This document shows, one piece after another, positions 55,466 to 64,000 of a stretch of 64,000 nucleotides of DNA. Numbering within the stretch: position 1 is the stretch's first letter; each line of letters opens with the position of its first letter. A program made the position numbers and the translations under genes. The notes beneath the pieces were generated by a model. It worked only from the letters and a program-made list of their open reading frames with translations, ran no database searches and was not told the origin of the DNA. The DNA is from Nitrospirota bacterium (GTDB lineage Bacteria; Nitrospirota; Thermodesulfovibrionia; Thermodesulfovibrionales; UBA9159): assembly GCA_021790195.1 (NCBI GenBank), contig JAJYIF010000006.1, positions 1-64,000 on the forward strand, read 5' to 3'.

Positions 55466-55603
55466 TGAGACGCAACGCATTGGTCTTTCTTTTTGCCTAT
55501 TTCTTTTTCCTCTTATTCCTGAATACTGCTTATGCCGGAGATGAGGCGTCGGTCGAGATGTTTTCGCGTTCGTCCATAGGGCGCCGGAGAAATTGGATAT
55601 AAT
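55466..55603 (+). pseudogene. Short frame with signal peptide, probable remnant of an exported protein
   Basis: 45 residues: MRRNALVFLFAYFFFLLFLN followed by TAYAGDEASVE and a short Arg-rich end. A CGGAGG ribosome-binding site lies four bases ahead of the ATG and the signal peptide with an AYA-G cleavage site is convincing, but only about 20 residues would remain after cleavage. A deletion or frameshift after EMFSRSS is likely; a genuine tiny exported peptide cannot be excluded. It lies 31 bases before the next response regulator gene. Confidence 0.4.
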
Positions 55604-55634
55604 ATAGACAGGCCGGCTGGAGTCAAGAAAAGAA

Positions 55635-56489
55635 ATGAACCAGACAAATTCTGCGATAATCGTGGACAACGACAGGGTCCTGCTCAAAATGATAAAAGAG
55701 GGACTTATGCAGGAAGGATACCGGTGCGAAACCTTTACAAGTTCGAAAGCGGCCCTTGAGCTTGTCCGCGAGACGCCTTTCGACATTATGGTGACTGACA
55801 TCGTTATGCCCGGTCTCGACGGCTTTGAGCTTACCGAGAACGCCAAGAAGCTGAGACCGGAGATGACCGTTATAATCATGACCGGCTTTATTGATGATTT
55901 CTCGTATGACCGTGCGCTCGATGCCGGGGCGTCCGATTTCATAAAAAAACCGTTTACTCTGAAAGAGATGAAGATGAAACTGAGACAGCTCGCCTTGCAG
56001 GAGAGCCTTCGAGAGGCATCGATCAGCGATGAACTGACCGGGGTCTGTAACAGAAAAGGCTTTTCGGTCCTGACTGAGCAACAGCTGAAGCTCGCCCGGC
56101 GGTATAAAAAGGGCATTTTTGCGCTGTATGCCGTGTTAGACAACGTCGGGGACATCGAGGATGCGTCCGGAATCAAGGAGGCAGATCAGGCCTTGATCGA
56201 TACGGCCGGGATTCTGAAAGCTACATTCCGCGAGGCCGACGTCATTGCGCGCATAGGACGGAATGAGTTCGTAGTCGTCCCTGCGGCATTGGAAGGAGAC
56301 GACGTTAAGATGGCAGAGGATTTGCTGCAGATGAATCTCGACAGATACAATGTCAAGAAGGCGGGCAGAGAGTTGATCGTGGACTATGGCATAGCCTATT
56401 ATGACCCTGATAATCCCTGTTCAATTGAGGAGCTTGTCTCGCAGGCGAACAAGACGGCGCGACGAAAGAAGGCCCCGGGACGGGCTTAG
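55635..56489 (+). CDS. Response regulator with degenerate GGDEF domain
   Basis: 284 residues. REC domain 1-120 has Asp55 (MVTDIVMPG) and Lys105. The second domain is GGDEF-like but has GRNEF (208-212) in place of GGDEF and lost most Mg-binding residues (LYAVLDNVGD instead of MIDIDHFK), so it should not make cyclic di-GMP. The RxxD inhibitory site (199-202) is kept, so it may still bind cyclic di-GMP as a receptor. Same layout as the active protein at 27646-28605. No kinase is adjacent. Confidence 0.85.
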   Translation: MNQTNSAIIVDNDRVLLKMIKEGLMQEGYRCETFTSSKAALELVRETPFDIMVTDIVMPGLDGFELTENAKKLRPEMTVIIMTGFIDDFSYDRALDAGASDFIKKPFTLKEMKMKLRQLALQESLREASISDELTGVCNRKGFSVLTEQQLKLARRYKKGIFALYAVLDNVGDIEDASGIKEADQALIDTAGILKATFREADVIARIGRNEFVVVPAALEGDDVKMAEDLLQMNLDRYNVKKAGRELIVDYGIAYYDPDNPCSIEELVSQANKTARRKKAPGRA

Positions 56490-56582
56490 AAGAATTGTCT
56501 TGTGTCTTCATACCCGATATCCGCTTTCCTGTAATTTCGGGGTCTGATTGACAAACAACAAGGGCGTGATATCATTCCTCTT

Positions 56583-57134
56583 ATGGTTCGTCTGACAAAG
56601 CTGAATAATAGATATGTGGTTTTAGCTTTAGCATTCACAACGGTCCTGTTGACTTCGCCGAGGGCCGCGGCAGGCGATTTCGAGATTGCCGGCGGAGGCG
56701 GAATGAGTATAAACGCCCTCCAGCCTCTTCATACTGCGCAGGGAATTCTCCTCGGGGCGTGGATAACTAGGCTCTGCGGGTCCCTGGATCTCAGGGTAGA
56801 GCCTAACGTGGAATTCATCTCCACTACTACGGGCAAATCCATGTTTCTGGGCGGCGTGACGCCCGTCCTCAGGCTCCACACGCACGGACATAACCTGAAC
56901 CCTTTTGTGGATATAGGCGCGGGGGTGAGCATCGGTTCGAGAAAATCATTCGAGGGGTGGAATATGGGTGGCAATTTTTTCTTCAGTCCGACGGGCGGAG
57001 TCGGCGTCAAGTTCGGCAAGTCGGAAAGAGGCGTAAGTCTTTTTGCAAGGTTCCTGCATCACTCAAATGCCAACCTGTTTCATCCCAATCAGAGTCTGAA
57101 TTCAGTTTATTTCCTGCTCGGCTATAGGTTTTGA
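56583..57134 (+). CDS. PagL-like lipid A 3-O-deacylase / acyloxyacyl hydrolase family protein
   Basis: 183 residues. A signal peptide (about 11-30, ending RAAAG) is followed by alternating beta-strands of an eight-stranded outer-membrane barrel. FLHHSNANLF near residue 160 has the His-Ser pair of PagL, and the chain ends in YFLLGYRF with a C-terminal aromatic residue as in outer-membrane proteins. PagL removes the 3-O acyl chain of lipid A. Function is from the family; it fits a diderm envelope. Confidence 0.8.
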   Translation: MVRLTKLNNRYVVLALAFTTVLLTSPRAAAGDFEIAGGGGMSINALQPLHTAQGILLGAWITRLCGSLDLRVEPNVEFISTTTGKSMFLGGVTPVLRLHTHGHNLNPFVDIGAGVSIGSRKSFEGWNMGGNFFFSPTGGVGVKFGKSERGVSLFARFLHHSNANLFHPNQSLNSVYFLLGYRF

Positions 57135-57240
57135 TTGGTTTTATCCGGACTTAACCCAAACGCGTATCCCGTTTAACATGAAGGCCTTCTTTCTTGCACT
57201 GCACGGTTAAGCATTATTAGTTCCGCCTTGGTTAGAATAT

Positions 57241-59115
57241 ATGGTGATTCAGGTCAGCAATCTAACCAAGGCATACGGCACACAGGTCCTCTTCGAGGAC
57301 GTAGGTTTTTCTGTAAACGCCGGAGAGCGTATCGGTCTCGTGGGCAGAAACGGCCATGGAAAGACCACACTCCTCAGGATGATAACAGGGGAAGAAAAAC
57401 CGGATGACGGAATCATTGGCATTCCCAACGGCTACACTGTAGGATATCTTTCACAACACCTTGCCTTTAGCGAAGACACCGTCCTCGGAGAGGCGTGTCT
57501 CGGTCTCAGACCTTCGGACGACGGCGCGGACGAATCCTACAAGGCTGAGACAATATTGATGGGACTCGGTTTTTCGACGGACGATTTCTTGCGTTACCCC
57601 CTTGATCTGTCCGGAGGGTATCAGGTCCGCCTGAACCTCGCGAAGCTGCTCGTATCTCAGCCCAACCTGCTTTTGCTCGATGAGCCCACAAATTATCTCG
57701 ATATCGTTTCGATACGCTGGCTCATGAGTTTCCTGAAAAGCTGGAAGGAAGAGCTTATCCTGATCACCCACGACAGGGAGTTCATGGACAGTGTTACGAC
57801 TCATACCATGGGCATCCATCGCACCAGGATACGCAAGATAGAAGGTCCCACCGACAAGCTCTATCAACAAATACTGCTGGAGGAAGAGGTCTACGAGCAG
57901 ACGAGGATAAACGAGGAAAAGAAGCGCAAAGAGGTGGAGCAGTTCATAAGCAGGTTCAGGGCACAGGCGACCAGGGCCCGCGCGGTACAGTCTAAGATAA
58001 AGGCTCTTCAAAAGAGAGAAAGAATTGAAAAGATGTCAGACATAAAAGACCTGGAGTTTGAATTTGTCCCCGCGCCTTTCACCGGCAAGGCGCTGCTCGA
58101 AGCAAGGACCCTGACCTTCTCCTTCGATGCCGGTGGGCCTCCGCTCATAGAAGATCTCGATCTCGTTATCGGTAAGAGAGACCGCATAGCAGTAATCGGG
58201 AAGAACGGAAAAGGCAAGACGACCCTTCTGAACCTTCTCGCGGGGGAGCTGCAGCCACTTAAGGGCGAGGTGGTCCGTCACTCGCAGCTGAAGACCGCTT
58301 ATTTCGGCCAGACCAACATACAGCGGCTTTCACCGTCCAAGACCGTGGAGGAAGAGATACTGGATGTGCTGCCTGTCTACAGCAAAGGAACAGCCCGTAA
58401 CATATGCGGTGTAATGATGTTCGAGGGCGACGCCGCCCTCAAGAAGGTCAGTGTGCTCTCGGGAGGAGAAAAGAGCAGGGTGCTTCTCGGAAAACTTATT
58501 GTGAGTCCCGCCAATCTCCTTCTTCTGGATGAACCTACCAACCACCTCGACATGGAATCAATAGACTCTCTGCTTGAGGCCATTGACGCCTTCGAAGGCG
58601 CGGTTGTGATAGTTACGCACAGCGAGATGATCCTGAATGCCGTTGCCGCAAGGCTTGTAGTTTTCGATGCAGGCAGTGTAAAGGTCTTTGAAGGCACATA
58701 CCGGGACTTCCTCGAAAGGAGAGGGTGGAAGGATGAGGCCGAGGTCCTCGATCGTGATAAGAAGGATGTCATCAAGAAAAACAGCAGCGCGAACAGGAAG
58801 GAACTCAAGAGGCTAAAGGCGGAATTGATCAATGACAGGTCGAGAATTCTGACTCCACTTCAGAGGAGGATTCCCGAAGTTGAAGAGGAGATTACGCGTC
58901 TTGAAGAACAGATGAATAAAGATACGCATGCCCTTGTCAAGGCATCAACAAAAGGAGACGGGGATTCAATAAGACGGCTCTCAATGTCTATCCACGAGTC
59001 GCGGGGAAAGATAGACGCCCTCTTCGACGAGCTTGAGACCCTGACCAATGAGCTCAACGCGAGGGCGAAAGAATTTGAAGAGAGGTTCGAGGCATTGAAG
59101 GTCGAGGGTGTATAG
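57241..59115 (+). CDS. ABC-F family ATPase (Uup/EttA-like)
   Basis: 624 residues, two ABC modules in one chain and no membrane segment. First module: GRNGHGKTTLLR, LSGGYQVRLNLAKLL, LLLLDEPTNYLD; second: GKNGKGKTTLLN, LSGGEKSRVLLGKLI, LLLLDEPTNHLD. Between them lies the ABC-F linker (about 215-270, KKRKEVEQFISRFRAQATRARAVQSK), which reaches into the ribosomal E site. The C-terminal coiled-coil (about 545-624) resembles Uup. ABC-F proteins act on ribosomes; which branch this is needs a tree. No resistance role can be assumed. Confidence 0.93.
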   Translation: MVIQVSNLTKAYGTQVLFEDVGFSVNAGERIGLVGRNGHGKTTLLRMITGEEKPDDGIIGIPNGYTVGYLSQHLAFSEDTVLGEACLGLRPSDDGADESYKAETILMGLGFSTDDFLRYPLDLSGGYQVRLNLAKLLVSQPNLLLLDEPTNYLDIVSIRWLMSFLKSWKEELILITHDREFMDSVTTHTMGIHRTRIRKIEGPTDKLYQQILLEEEVYEQTRINEEKKRKEVEQFISRFRAQATRARAVQSKIKALQKRERIEKMSDIKDLEFEFVPAPFTGKALLEARTLTFSFDAGGPPLIEDLDLVIGKRDRIAVIGKNGKGKTTLLNLLAGELQPLKGEVVRHSQLKTAYFGQTNIQRLSPSKTVEEEILDVLPVYSKGTARNICGVMMFEGDAALKKVSVLSGGEKSRVLLGKLIVSPANLLLLDEPTNHLDMESIDSLLEAIDAFEGAVVIVTHSEMILNAVAARLVVFDAGSVKVFEGTYRDFLERRGWKDEAEVLDRDKKDVIKKNSSANRKELKRLKAELINDRSRILTPLQRRIPEVEEEITRLEEQMNKDTHALVKASTKGDGDSIRRLSMSIHESRGKIDALFDELETLTNELNARAKEFEERFEALKVEGV

Positions 59116-59192
59116 AAGATACCGTTGAAAGTGGAAAGGTCTCTTTGATAGAGTAAATGGCTTTAATATTGGAATAATGATGAGGTGAAGGA

Positions 59193-59510
59193 ATGGACGA
59201 GTTTAGAGGTGTGTCGGTAGTCAAAAAAGCAAATGTTTATTTTGACGGCAAGGTGACAAGCAGGACGGTCGTATTTGCCGATGGCTCGAAGAAGACCCTG
59301 GGTGTGATGTTGCCAGGTGAGTATGAGTTTAATACGGGTGACAAAGAGGTAATGGAAATCTTCTCTGGGAATCTGGAAGTCCTCCTTCCGGGCGAGACAG
59401 AATGGAAGAAAATAGAAGGCGGAATGTCCTTCGATGTGGCTGCAAACTCGAAATTCAAGCTCAGGGTAAAGACCCTGACAGATTACTGCTGTTCATTCAT
59501 TGCGGCGTAG
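59193..59510 (+). CDS. ppnP: Pyrimidine/purine nucleoside phosphorylase PpnP (DUF1255)
   Basis: 105 residues, a single cupin. [23 protein letters not shown] at the start and [21 protein letters not shown] are typical of the family, which splits nucleosides with phosphate to base and ribose-1-phosphate. GGTGAAGG precedes the ATG. Stand-alone gene, 78 bases after the ABC-F gene. Confidence 0.93.
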   Translation: MDEFRGVSVVKKANVYFDGKVTSRTVVFADGSKKTLGVMLPGEYEFNTGDKEVMEIFSGNLEVLLPGETEWKKIEGGMSFDVAANSKFKLRVKTLTDYCCSFIAA

Positions 59511-59678
59511 TCTCGAAACTGGCGGATAGAGGGGAAATGTTTTGACTGAGGAGTTCGCCGACAAACTATCGGGTTTGGATAAGCAAAAAACTTTATGAAG
59601 AATATGACCGGGACAAGATGTACTGCGTGTTGGTTCTCGGGGAGACCGAAAGGGCGATGTAGATGGTAAGCCGCTATC

Positions 59679-59894
59679 TCATTTATCTGCGTCCTTGTCC
59701 CCTTTCTTTTCCGTCTCTTCTTTTTTGAGTTCCTCTTTTTTTGGTGTAATGTCTATTTCGTCTGGCTCGGATAAGCCCTTCTTGAAATTCCTGATGCCGT
59801 CCCCGATCCCTCGCCCCAGTTCCGGCAGCTTCTTTCCCCCAAAAAGAACTGCAACAATGGCCAATATTACCAATAAATCTTGAGTGCTCAGCAT
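59679..59894 (-). CDS. tatA: Twin-arginine translocase subunit TatA/TatE
   Basis: 71 residues. One transmembrane helix (5-19), the [23 protein letters not shown] amphipathic segment and a charged Lys/Glu tail are diagnostic of TatA. It would form the pore for folded protein export. tatC is not in this window. The separation from tatB-type relatives rests on shortness only. Confidence 0.93.
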   Translation of the reverse strand: MLSTQDLLVILAIVAVLFGGKKLPELGRGIGDGIRNFKKGLSEPDEIDITPKKEELKKEETEKKGDKDADK

Positions 59895-60197
59895 AGCTGC
59901 CTCCTTATTGCTCTTTCGGTGAACGAGATATGTTTTTACAGCTCATCAACGTCCGACCACCAATACTGAGAAGCTGCCCGCCACCATTATCGGACGTCGT
60001 CTAGATTCCTTCGCAGCAGGCTCCGCTTTTTCAAATTGTGCGGCAGGGGTTCCCACGGTGACGCTCAGGCATTCCTTGGCGCCATTATTGAGATTTCTCA
60101 CGACAAAAATAAGAAGTTTACTTCGCAGACTTTGCATGTGTATAGGATAGCAGAAGACGAAAAAAGAGGACAGGGCTATATTGATTGCCGTATCTGT
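59895..60197. other. Gene-free stretch between tatA and a hypothetical gene
   Basis: 303 bases. A 63-residue minus-strand frame (59946-60137) has no family likeness, no ribosome-binding site and an unusual composition, so I do not call a gene. I see no tRNA, known RNA or clear promoter other than the A+T-rich sequence before tatA. Confidence 0.5.
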
Positions 60198-60872
60198 TTA
60201 TGATGTCGTGCACTTGCCCCCCGCTTTTTCAGCAAAGGCCATATTGAGGGCTATCATCTCGCGCTTGAGCGCCGCGTAATCCAGGCCGAAGGCAGCCTGA
60301 AGTCCGATGCCGATTTCGGAATACCTGCCGAACAGCTCTCCGAGGCGTGCTAGTGAGTAATGGTGAGAAAAATAAGGGCACAACCTGTCGGCGTCCTCTC
60401 CCTCCCAATACGGCGTCTTCGCAAGCGCCCCTTCTATTTGGCCGGCGATCTTCTTTTTCACATCATCCGTCTCTTCGCCTTCCGCGCGACGCCTGAAGAG
60501 GTCTCCGAGGACAGACAGATGCGGAAGATCAATGCAGTCGTTGAAGCGCACGCAATTGGCACAGCAGCAGCGCAGCTCATCTTTCATTGTTTCGATAAGA
60601 CAGGTATTGAGGACTCCTTTGAAGAGTTCGTCTTTGTTCGGGTCGGCAATGGCAGCAAGCTTTGAGACGAACTCCTCGCCGTCTTTGGCCACACCTGCGG
60701 GGACTTCCTTCATCCGTTTGGCATTTTCAGCGCCTATAATGCCGCTTGCGAGGATGAAGTAATAGCGCAGCTCTTTAGGAAAAAAATCGAGTTTCCTTCT
60801 GAAGTCCCGGCTGCTCAGCTCGTACAGTATCGCGTACGAGGCATATTCTACGTTTTCATTCGCTTCCGTCAT
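60198..60872 (-). CDS. Hypothetical cytoplasmic protein with a Cys cluster
   Basis: 224 residues that I do not recognise. The chain is mainly helical and has a striking cysteine cluster near residues 103-114 (RCCCANCVRFNDC: five Cys) and another Cys with His at about 166 (LCPYFSHHYS), so binding of zinc or an Fe-S cluster is plausible. No signal peptide or membrane segment. It starts nine bases after the stop of the NtrX-like regulator gene on the same strand and is probably co-transcribed with it. Confidence 0.65.
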   Translation of the reverse strand: MTEANENVEYASYAILYELSSRDFRRKLDFFPKELRYYFILASGIIGAENAKRMKEVPAGVAKDGEEFVSKLAAIADPNKDELFKGVLNTCLIETMKDELRCCCANCVRFNDCIDLPHLSVLGDLFRRRAEGEETDDVKKKIAGQIEGALAKTPYWEGEDADRLCPYFSHHYSLARLGELFGRYSEIGIGLQAAFGLDYAALKREMIALNMAFAEKAGGKCTTS

Positions 60873-60880
60873 GAGGACGC

Positions 60881-62236
60881 TTATTTCTCCGATTCGCCGG
60901 TCTGGATGCCGTATGCCTTGATCTTCCTGTGCAGGTTGCTTCTTTCTATGTCGAGGATTTCAGCGGTCCTCGAGATGTTCCAGTTGTTTTCGGCGAGCTT
61001 CTTGAGGATGAAATCCTTTTCAAAGGCCTCACGCGCCTCTTTGAGGTTCTGATAGGTGAAATAATCCGACCCCTCGTTCTTACCTGTAAGCAGGAAGTCC
61101 TTTGCGTCTATTGTCGATGAGGGCGTCATTATCACCAGCCTCTCGACGAGGTTCTTGAGCTCCCGTATGTTTCCGGGCCAGTCATGGCTCTGGAGACTGC
61201 TGATAGCCTCCGGGGTCATCTTTTTCGGGGCCTGCCCATACTCTATGGCCACAGACCTCAAGAAATACTCAACGAGGGCAGGGATGTCCTCCTTATGCTC
61301 TCTGAGGGCAGGGACAGTTATGGGGATCACGTTCAGTCTGAAGAAAAGGTCTTCCCTGAAGGTGTCTCTTCTCACCTCTTCCGTAAGGTTCTTGTTGGTC
61401 GCCGCGATGATCCTGACATCGACCTTTATATTGACATTGCCTCCGACCCTCTGGAATTCCTGGGTCTCCAGCACCCGCAAGACCTTCGCTTGGGTCTGAA
61501 GAGACATGTCCCCGATCTCATCGAGAAACAAAGTGCCCCCGTCGGCAAGCTCGAACTTCCCCTTCTTTTTTTCGAAGGCGCCGGTAAAGGACCCCTTCTC
61601 GTGGCCGAACAGCTCGCTCTCTATCAGCTCGTAAGGAATTGCGGCACAGTTCACCTCGATAAAGGGCTTTTCATCGCGACTTCCCATCCCGTGCAGAAGA
61701 CGCGCCACGAGTTCTTTTCCAGAGCCGCTCTCGCCGGTGATAAGGACCCTGCTGTTGCTTTGCGCAGCCATTCCGATCTGCGCCTGGAGGCCTTTCATGA
61801 GGGGGGACTCCCCTATCAGCCTCCATTTCCTGCCCAGGTCTTCCCTTAGGTCCCTGTTTTCTCTCCTGAGGGCGCTCCGCTCCAGGGCCCTCTTCGAGCT
61901 GAGCAGCACCCTTTCGAGGGAAAGGGGCTTTTCAAGAAAGTCGTATGCCCCCATCTTCGTCGCCTTCACCGCGACCTCTATGTTGCCGTGTCCCGAGATC
62001 ATTATGACAGGTATCTCCCTCTTTGAAGAGTTGAGCTCCTGGAGGGCCTGAAGCCCGTCCATTTCAGGGAGCCAGACATCGAGGAGGACGAGGTCGGGCG
62101 GTTGCTCCCGCACGATCCCGAGGGCCTTCTCCCCGGTTTCAGCGGTGACAACGCTATACCCCTCGTCCTCAAATATCCCGGAAAGACTCTCTCTTATTCC
62201 TTCTTCATCGTCGACTATGAGCACAACCGGCTGCAA
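60881..62236 (-). CDS. NtrC/NtrX-family sigma54-dependent response regulator
   Basis: 451 residues. REC domain 1-120 with Asp53 ([10 protein letters not shown]); AAA+ domain about 140-375 with Walker A GESGSGKE and the sigma54-contact loop GSFTGAF (in place of GAFTGA); C-terminal Fis-type helix-turn-helix [23 protein letters not shown]. It activates promoters read by RNA polymerase with sigma54. One base separates it from the kinase gene upstream, so the two form a pair. The layout and the kinase type point to NtrYX; target genes are unknown. Confidence 0.93.
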   Translation of the reverse strand: MQPVVLIVDDEEGIRESLSGIFEDEGYSVVTAETGEKALGIVREQPPDLVLLDVWLPEMDGLQALQELNSSKREIPVIMISGHGNIEVAVKATKMGAYDFLEKPLSLERVLLSSKRALERSALRRENRDLREDLGRKWRLIGESPLMKGLQAQIGMAAQSNSRVLITGESGSGKELVARLLHGMGSRDEKPFIEVNCAAIPYELIESELFGHEKGSFTGAFEKKKGKFELADGGTLFLDEIGDMSLQTQAKVLRVLETQEFQRVGGNVNIKVDVRIIAATNKNLTEEVRRDTFREDLFFRLNVIPITVPALREHKEDIPALVEYFLRSVAIEYGQAPKKMTPEAISSLQSHDWPGNIRELKNLVERLVIMTPSSTIDAKDFLLTGKNEGSDYFTYQNLKEAREAFEKDFILKKLAENNWNISRTAEILDIERSNLHRKIKAYGIQTGESEK

Positions 62237-62237
62237 G

Positions 62238-64000
62238 CTAACCCTCCTTGATCGGCATCTCTATAGTAAAGACCGTCCCGTGAGGCTCGTTGTCCCTCAC
62301 TCGCAGATAACCCATATGCTCCTTTATGATCTTGCTGGCAATCGCGAGGCCGAGCCCTGTCCCTCCATCTTTCGTGGAAAAGTAGGGAAGGAAGAGTTTT
62401 TCCTTGTCTTCCTCCCTGATCCCGGGGCCGTCGTCGGCCACATGTATAAAGACCCGGTTTGCCGGGACGTCAAAGTCGGATGTCACCGTTATGCCGCCGC
62501 CGTTTTTCATGGCCTGGAACGCATTTTCGAAGAGGTTTATCAACACACGTTTGAATTGCTCCCCGTCCACGTCTACAAGAGGCCCATCGGGGGGCACAGA
62601 GACCCGTATAACAAAGCCCTTGTAATCTCTGTAAAGGTTTACGACCTCATCTATTATACCAGCAAGAGAGGTCGGCGCCTTGGTTATTTCCGGCATCTTC
62701 CCGAAGCGCGAGAATTCATCCACGAGATTTCTCAGACTGTCCACCTCTTTGATGATCGTCTTCGTGGAACGCTCAAAGACCTGGGCAAAATCGTCGTCCT
62801 TGTGCTCCCATTTCTTGAGCATCCTCTCGGTGGAGAGCCTTATAGGCGTCAGGGGGTTCTTTATCTCGTGCGCTATCCTCCGGGCCACCTCCTGCCAGGC
62901 CAGGGCCCTCTGGGCCTTGATAACATTAGTAAGGTCATCGAACACCACGAGAAGCCCGAGGTAGCCGGACTGGTCTCTCAGCCCCATGATCGAGACCCTG
63001 AGCGTTACCCGCTTCCCTCTTATGATCGCAGAGACCTCTTTTTCCACGGTCTGTAAGGTCTTTAGCCTTATGCCGCTGATCATCTCCTGGAGGGAATCGG
63101 ACCTTATGTACGAAAGGATCTCCCTGTAATTCTTCCCCATGACGTCCTGCACGGTCACATTGAGGATAGAGCAGGCAGCGCTGTTGATCGTGATGATAGT
63201 GCCGTCCGCGTCGAGAGAGATGACGCCGCTCTGTATGTTTTCGAGGATGTTCTCCATACAGAGCCTTCTTCTGTCCGATTCCGCATATGCAGACTGCAGG
63301 GATTCCTTGCTGTCCTTAAGCTCTTTGACCATGTGGTTAAAGGAGTCGATGAGGAGCCCCACCTCGTCGTCCCGTTTCAGGCCGACATTTACATCAAAGT
63401 TCCCGGATGCAATCTCTTCCGTGGCCTCGGCAAGCTTCTGGATAGGCTCCGAGATCGCCTTTGCAATCCTGAGAGAGGCCCACAGCGCCGTAAAGATGAC
63501 AATGAGAGTGAAGAAGCCGAGGAAGATCTGATAATTCAGCTTGAGAGGCTGTTTCCATGACTCGAGCTTCAAGTAGTCTTCGTAGGTGTTCTTGATCCTC
63601 TCCACATTTGTGGTGATATCGCGCGGGAGATGAGACTCAACGATCACGACGCCGGTTATCCTGCCCCCCGACTTTTCAGGGACAACGGCCCGAACAATAT
63701 CTCCCTTTTCTCCCGAAACCACCTCCGTCCCCTCAATCCCGTCGAACGCCTCTTTAACAACGTCCGAGGGATTATCCGGTAGCTTCGAGAGGTATCTGAC
63801 GTCGTATTCCATCGGCACGTTCCCTCTCGCCACCAACGATCTTGCGGCTTCGAGGGTCTTCTTCCGTTCGATATCATATATCGCCCTGGCTATATTCAGC
63901 GTGCTCTCGATCGGCTGTCTGAACTGGGGCGTGAACCATCTGTCGATATAGTTCGTAACAAGGCCGCTTGCGGCCAGGAAGAGAAGGACCGAAGGTATTG
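62238..64000 (-). CDS. NtrY-like sensor histidine kinase, 5' end outside the window
   Basis: The frame is open from the window edge (minus strand) to the stop at 62238, about 587 residues. In order: a periplasmic part with FTPQFRQPIESTLNIARAIYD, a transmembrane segment (LNYQIFLGFFTLIVIFTALW), a HAMP domain (EPIQKLAEATEEIASG), a PAS domain (ILENIQSGVISLDADGTIITIN), HisKA with the phospho-acceptor His (RIAHEIKNPLTPI), and HATPase c with DDGPGIREED and GGTGLGLAIASKII. The order TM-HAMP-PAS-HisKA-HATPase with a sigma54 partner fits NtrY. The signal it senses cannot be read from sequence. Confidence 0.93.
   Translation of the reverse strand, partial: IPSVLLFLAASGLVTNYIDRWFTPQFRQPIESTLNIARAIYDIERKKTLEAARSLVARGNVPMEYDVRYLSKLPDNPSDVVKEAFDGIEGTEVVSGEKGDIVRAVVPEKSGGRITGVVIVESHLPRDITTNVERIKNTYEDYLKLESWKQPLKLNYQIFLGFFTLIVIFTALWASLRIAKAISEPIQKLAEATEEIASGNFDVNVGLKRDDEVGLLIDSFNHMVKELKDSKESLQSAYAESDRRRLCMENILENIQSGVISLDADGTIITINSAACSILNVTVQDVMGKNYREILSYIRSDSLQEMISGIRLKTLQTVEKEVSAIIRGKRVTLRVSIMGLRDQSGYLGLLVVFDDLTNVIKAQRALAWQEVARRIAHEIKNPLTPIRLSTERMLKKWEHKDDDFAQVFERSTKTIIKEVDSLRNLVDEFSRFGKMPEITKAPTSLAGIIDEVVNLYRDYKGFVIRVSVPPDGPLVDVDGEQFKRVLINLFENAFQAMKNGGGITVTSDFDVPANRVFIHVADDGPGIREEDKEKLFLPYFSTKDGGTGLGLAIASKIIKEHMGYLRVRDNEPHGTVFTIEMPIKEG

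Noticed and set aside
59946-60137. 63-residue minus-strand frame between tatA and the Cys-cluster gene
   Set aside because: No ribosome-binding site, odd composition and no recognisable family.

Overview
The window looks like chromosomal DNA of a diderm (Gram-negative-type) bacterium of moderate G+C. The outer-membrane and periplasm genes (HtrA/DegP-type protease, PagL-like lipid A hydrolase, AsmA-like remnant, TatA, FtsQ POTRA protein) support a diderm. The futalosine-route gene mqnA, a cytochrome bd oxidase with an Rrf2 regulator, an NtrYX-type pair and a PyrR attenuator would fit a deep-branching lineage such as Nitrospirota. That placement is an impression, not a result; no 16S or ribosomal gene is present.

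Layout. 1-1044: transposon debris. An IS3-family element cuts an IS630-family transposase remnant, which itself truncates an AsmA-like gene. 1260-1335: tRNA-Asn. 1522-7695: envelope genes (HtrA protease, a beta-lactamase-fold/NamZ fusion, a DUF4015 protein, a polysaccharide deacetylase). 7807-11863: the pyrimidine operon pyrR-pyrB-pyrC-carA, with a good sigma70 promoter, a PyrR-binding loop and a leader terminator. 11860-22698: an A+T-rich island starting in the carA stop codon. It holds a dinD-like gene split around a KilA-N gene, then four tightly packed genes that match type 4 BREX phage defence in content and order: brxP, brxC, pglZ, brxL. 22807-27588: return to host-like composition, with a flavin reductase family gene, a membrane protein, a 157-bp inverted-repeat element and carB. 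The island therefore separates carA from carB.

27646-35113: a diguanylate cyclase response regulator, mqnA, an Fe-S-type Rrf2 regulator, cydAB with promoter and palindromic operator, a secreted protein, OsmC, a TlpA-like thioredoxin, and a NifX-like/DUF134 pair behind a promoter with a perfect palindrome. 35326-54446: one long division and cell-wall (dcw) cluster read in one direction: mraZ-rsmH-ftsL-ftsI-murE-murF-mraY-(D,D-carboxypeptidase)-murD-ftsW-murG-murC-murB-ddl-ftsQ-ftsA-ftsZ. It has a sigma70 promoter and three 10-bp-phased MraZ boxes. Most genes overlap, so translational coupling is likely. 54683-55248: a MazEF-type toxin-antitoxin pair facing ftsZ. 55466-60872: a response regulator with a degenerate GGDEF domain, a PagL-like protein, an ABC-F ATPase, ppnP, tatA and uncharacterised genes. 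60881-64000: an NtrX-like activator and the C-terminal part of its NtrY-like kinase, which runs off the window.

Main points of interest: the type 4 BREX island inside the pyr operon; the split dinD/KilA-N module at its edge; short tandem repeats of 7-8 bp inserted in frame in pyrC, carB and ddl; the paired-arm element before carB; and several well-formed regulatory sites.
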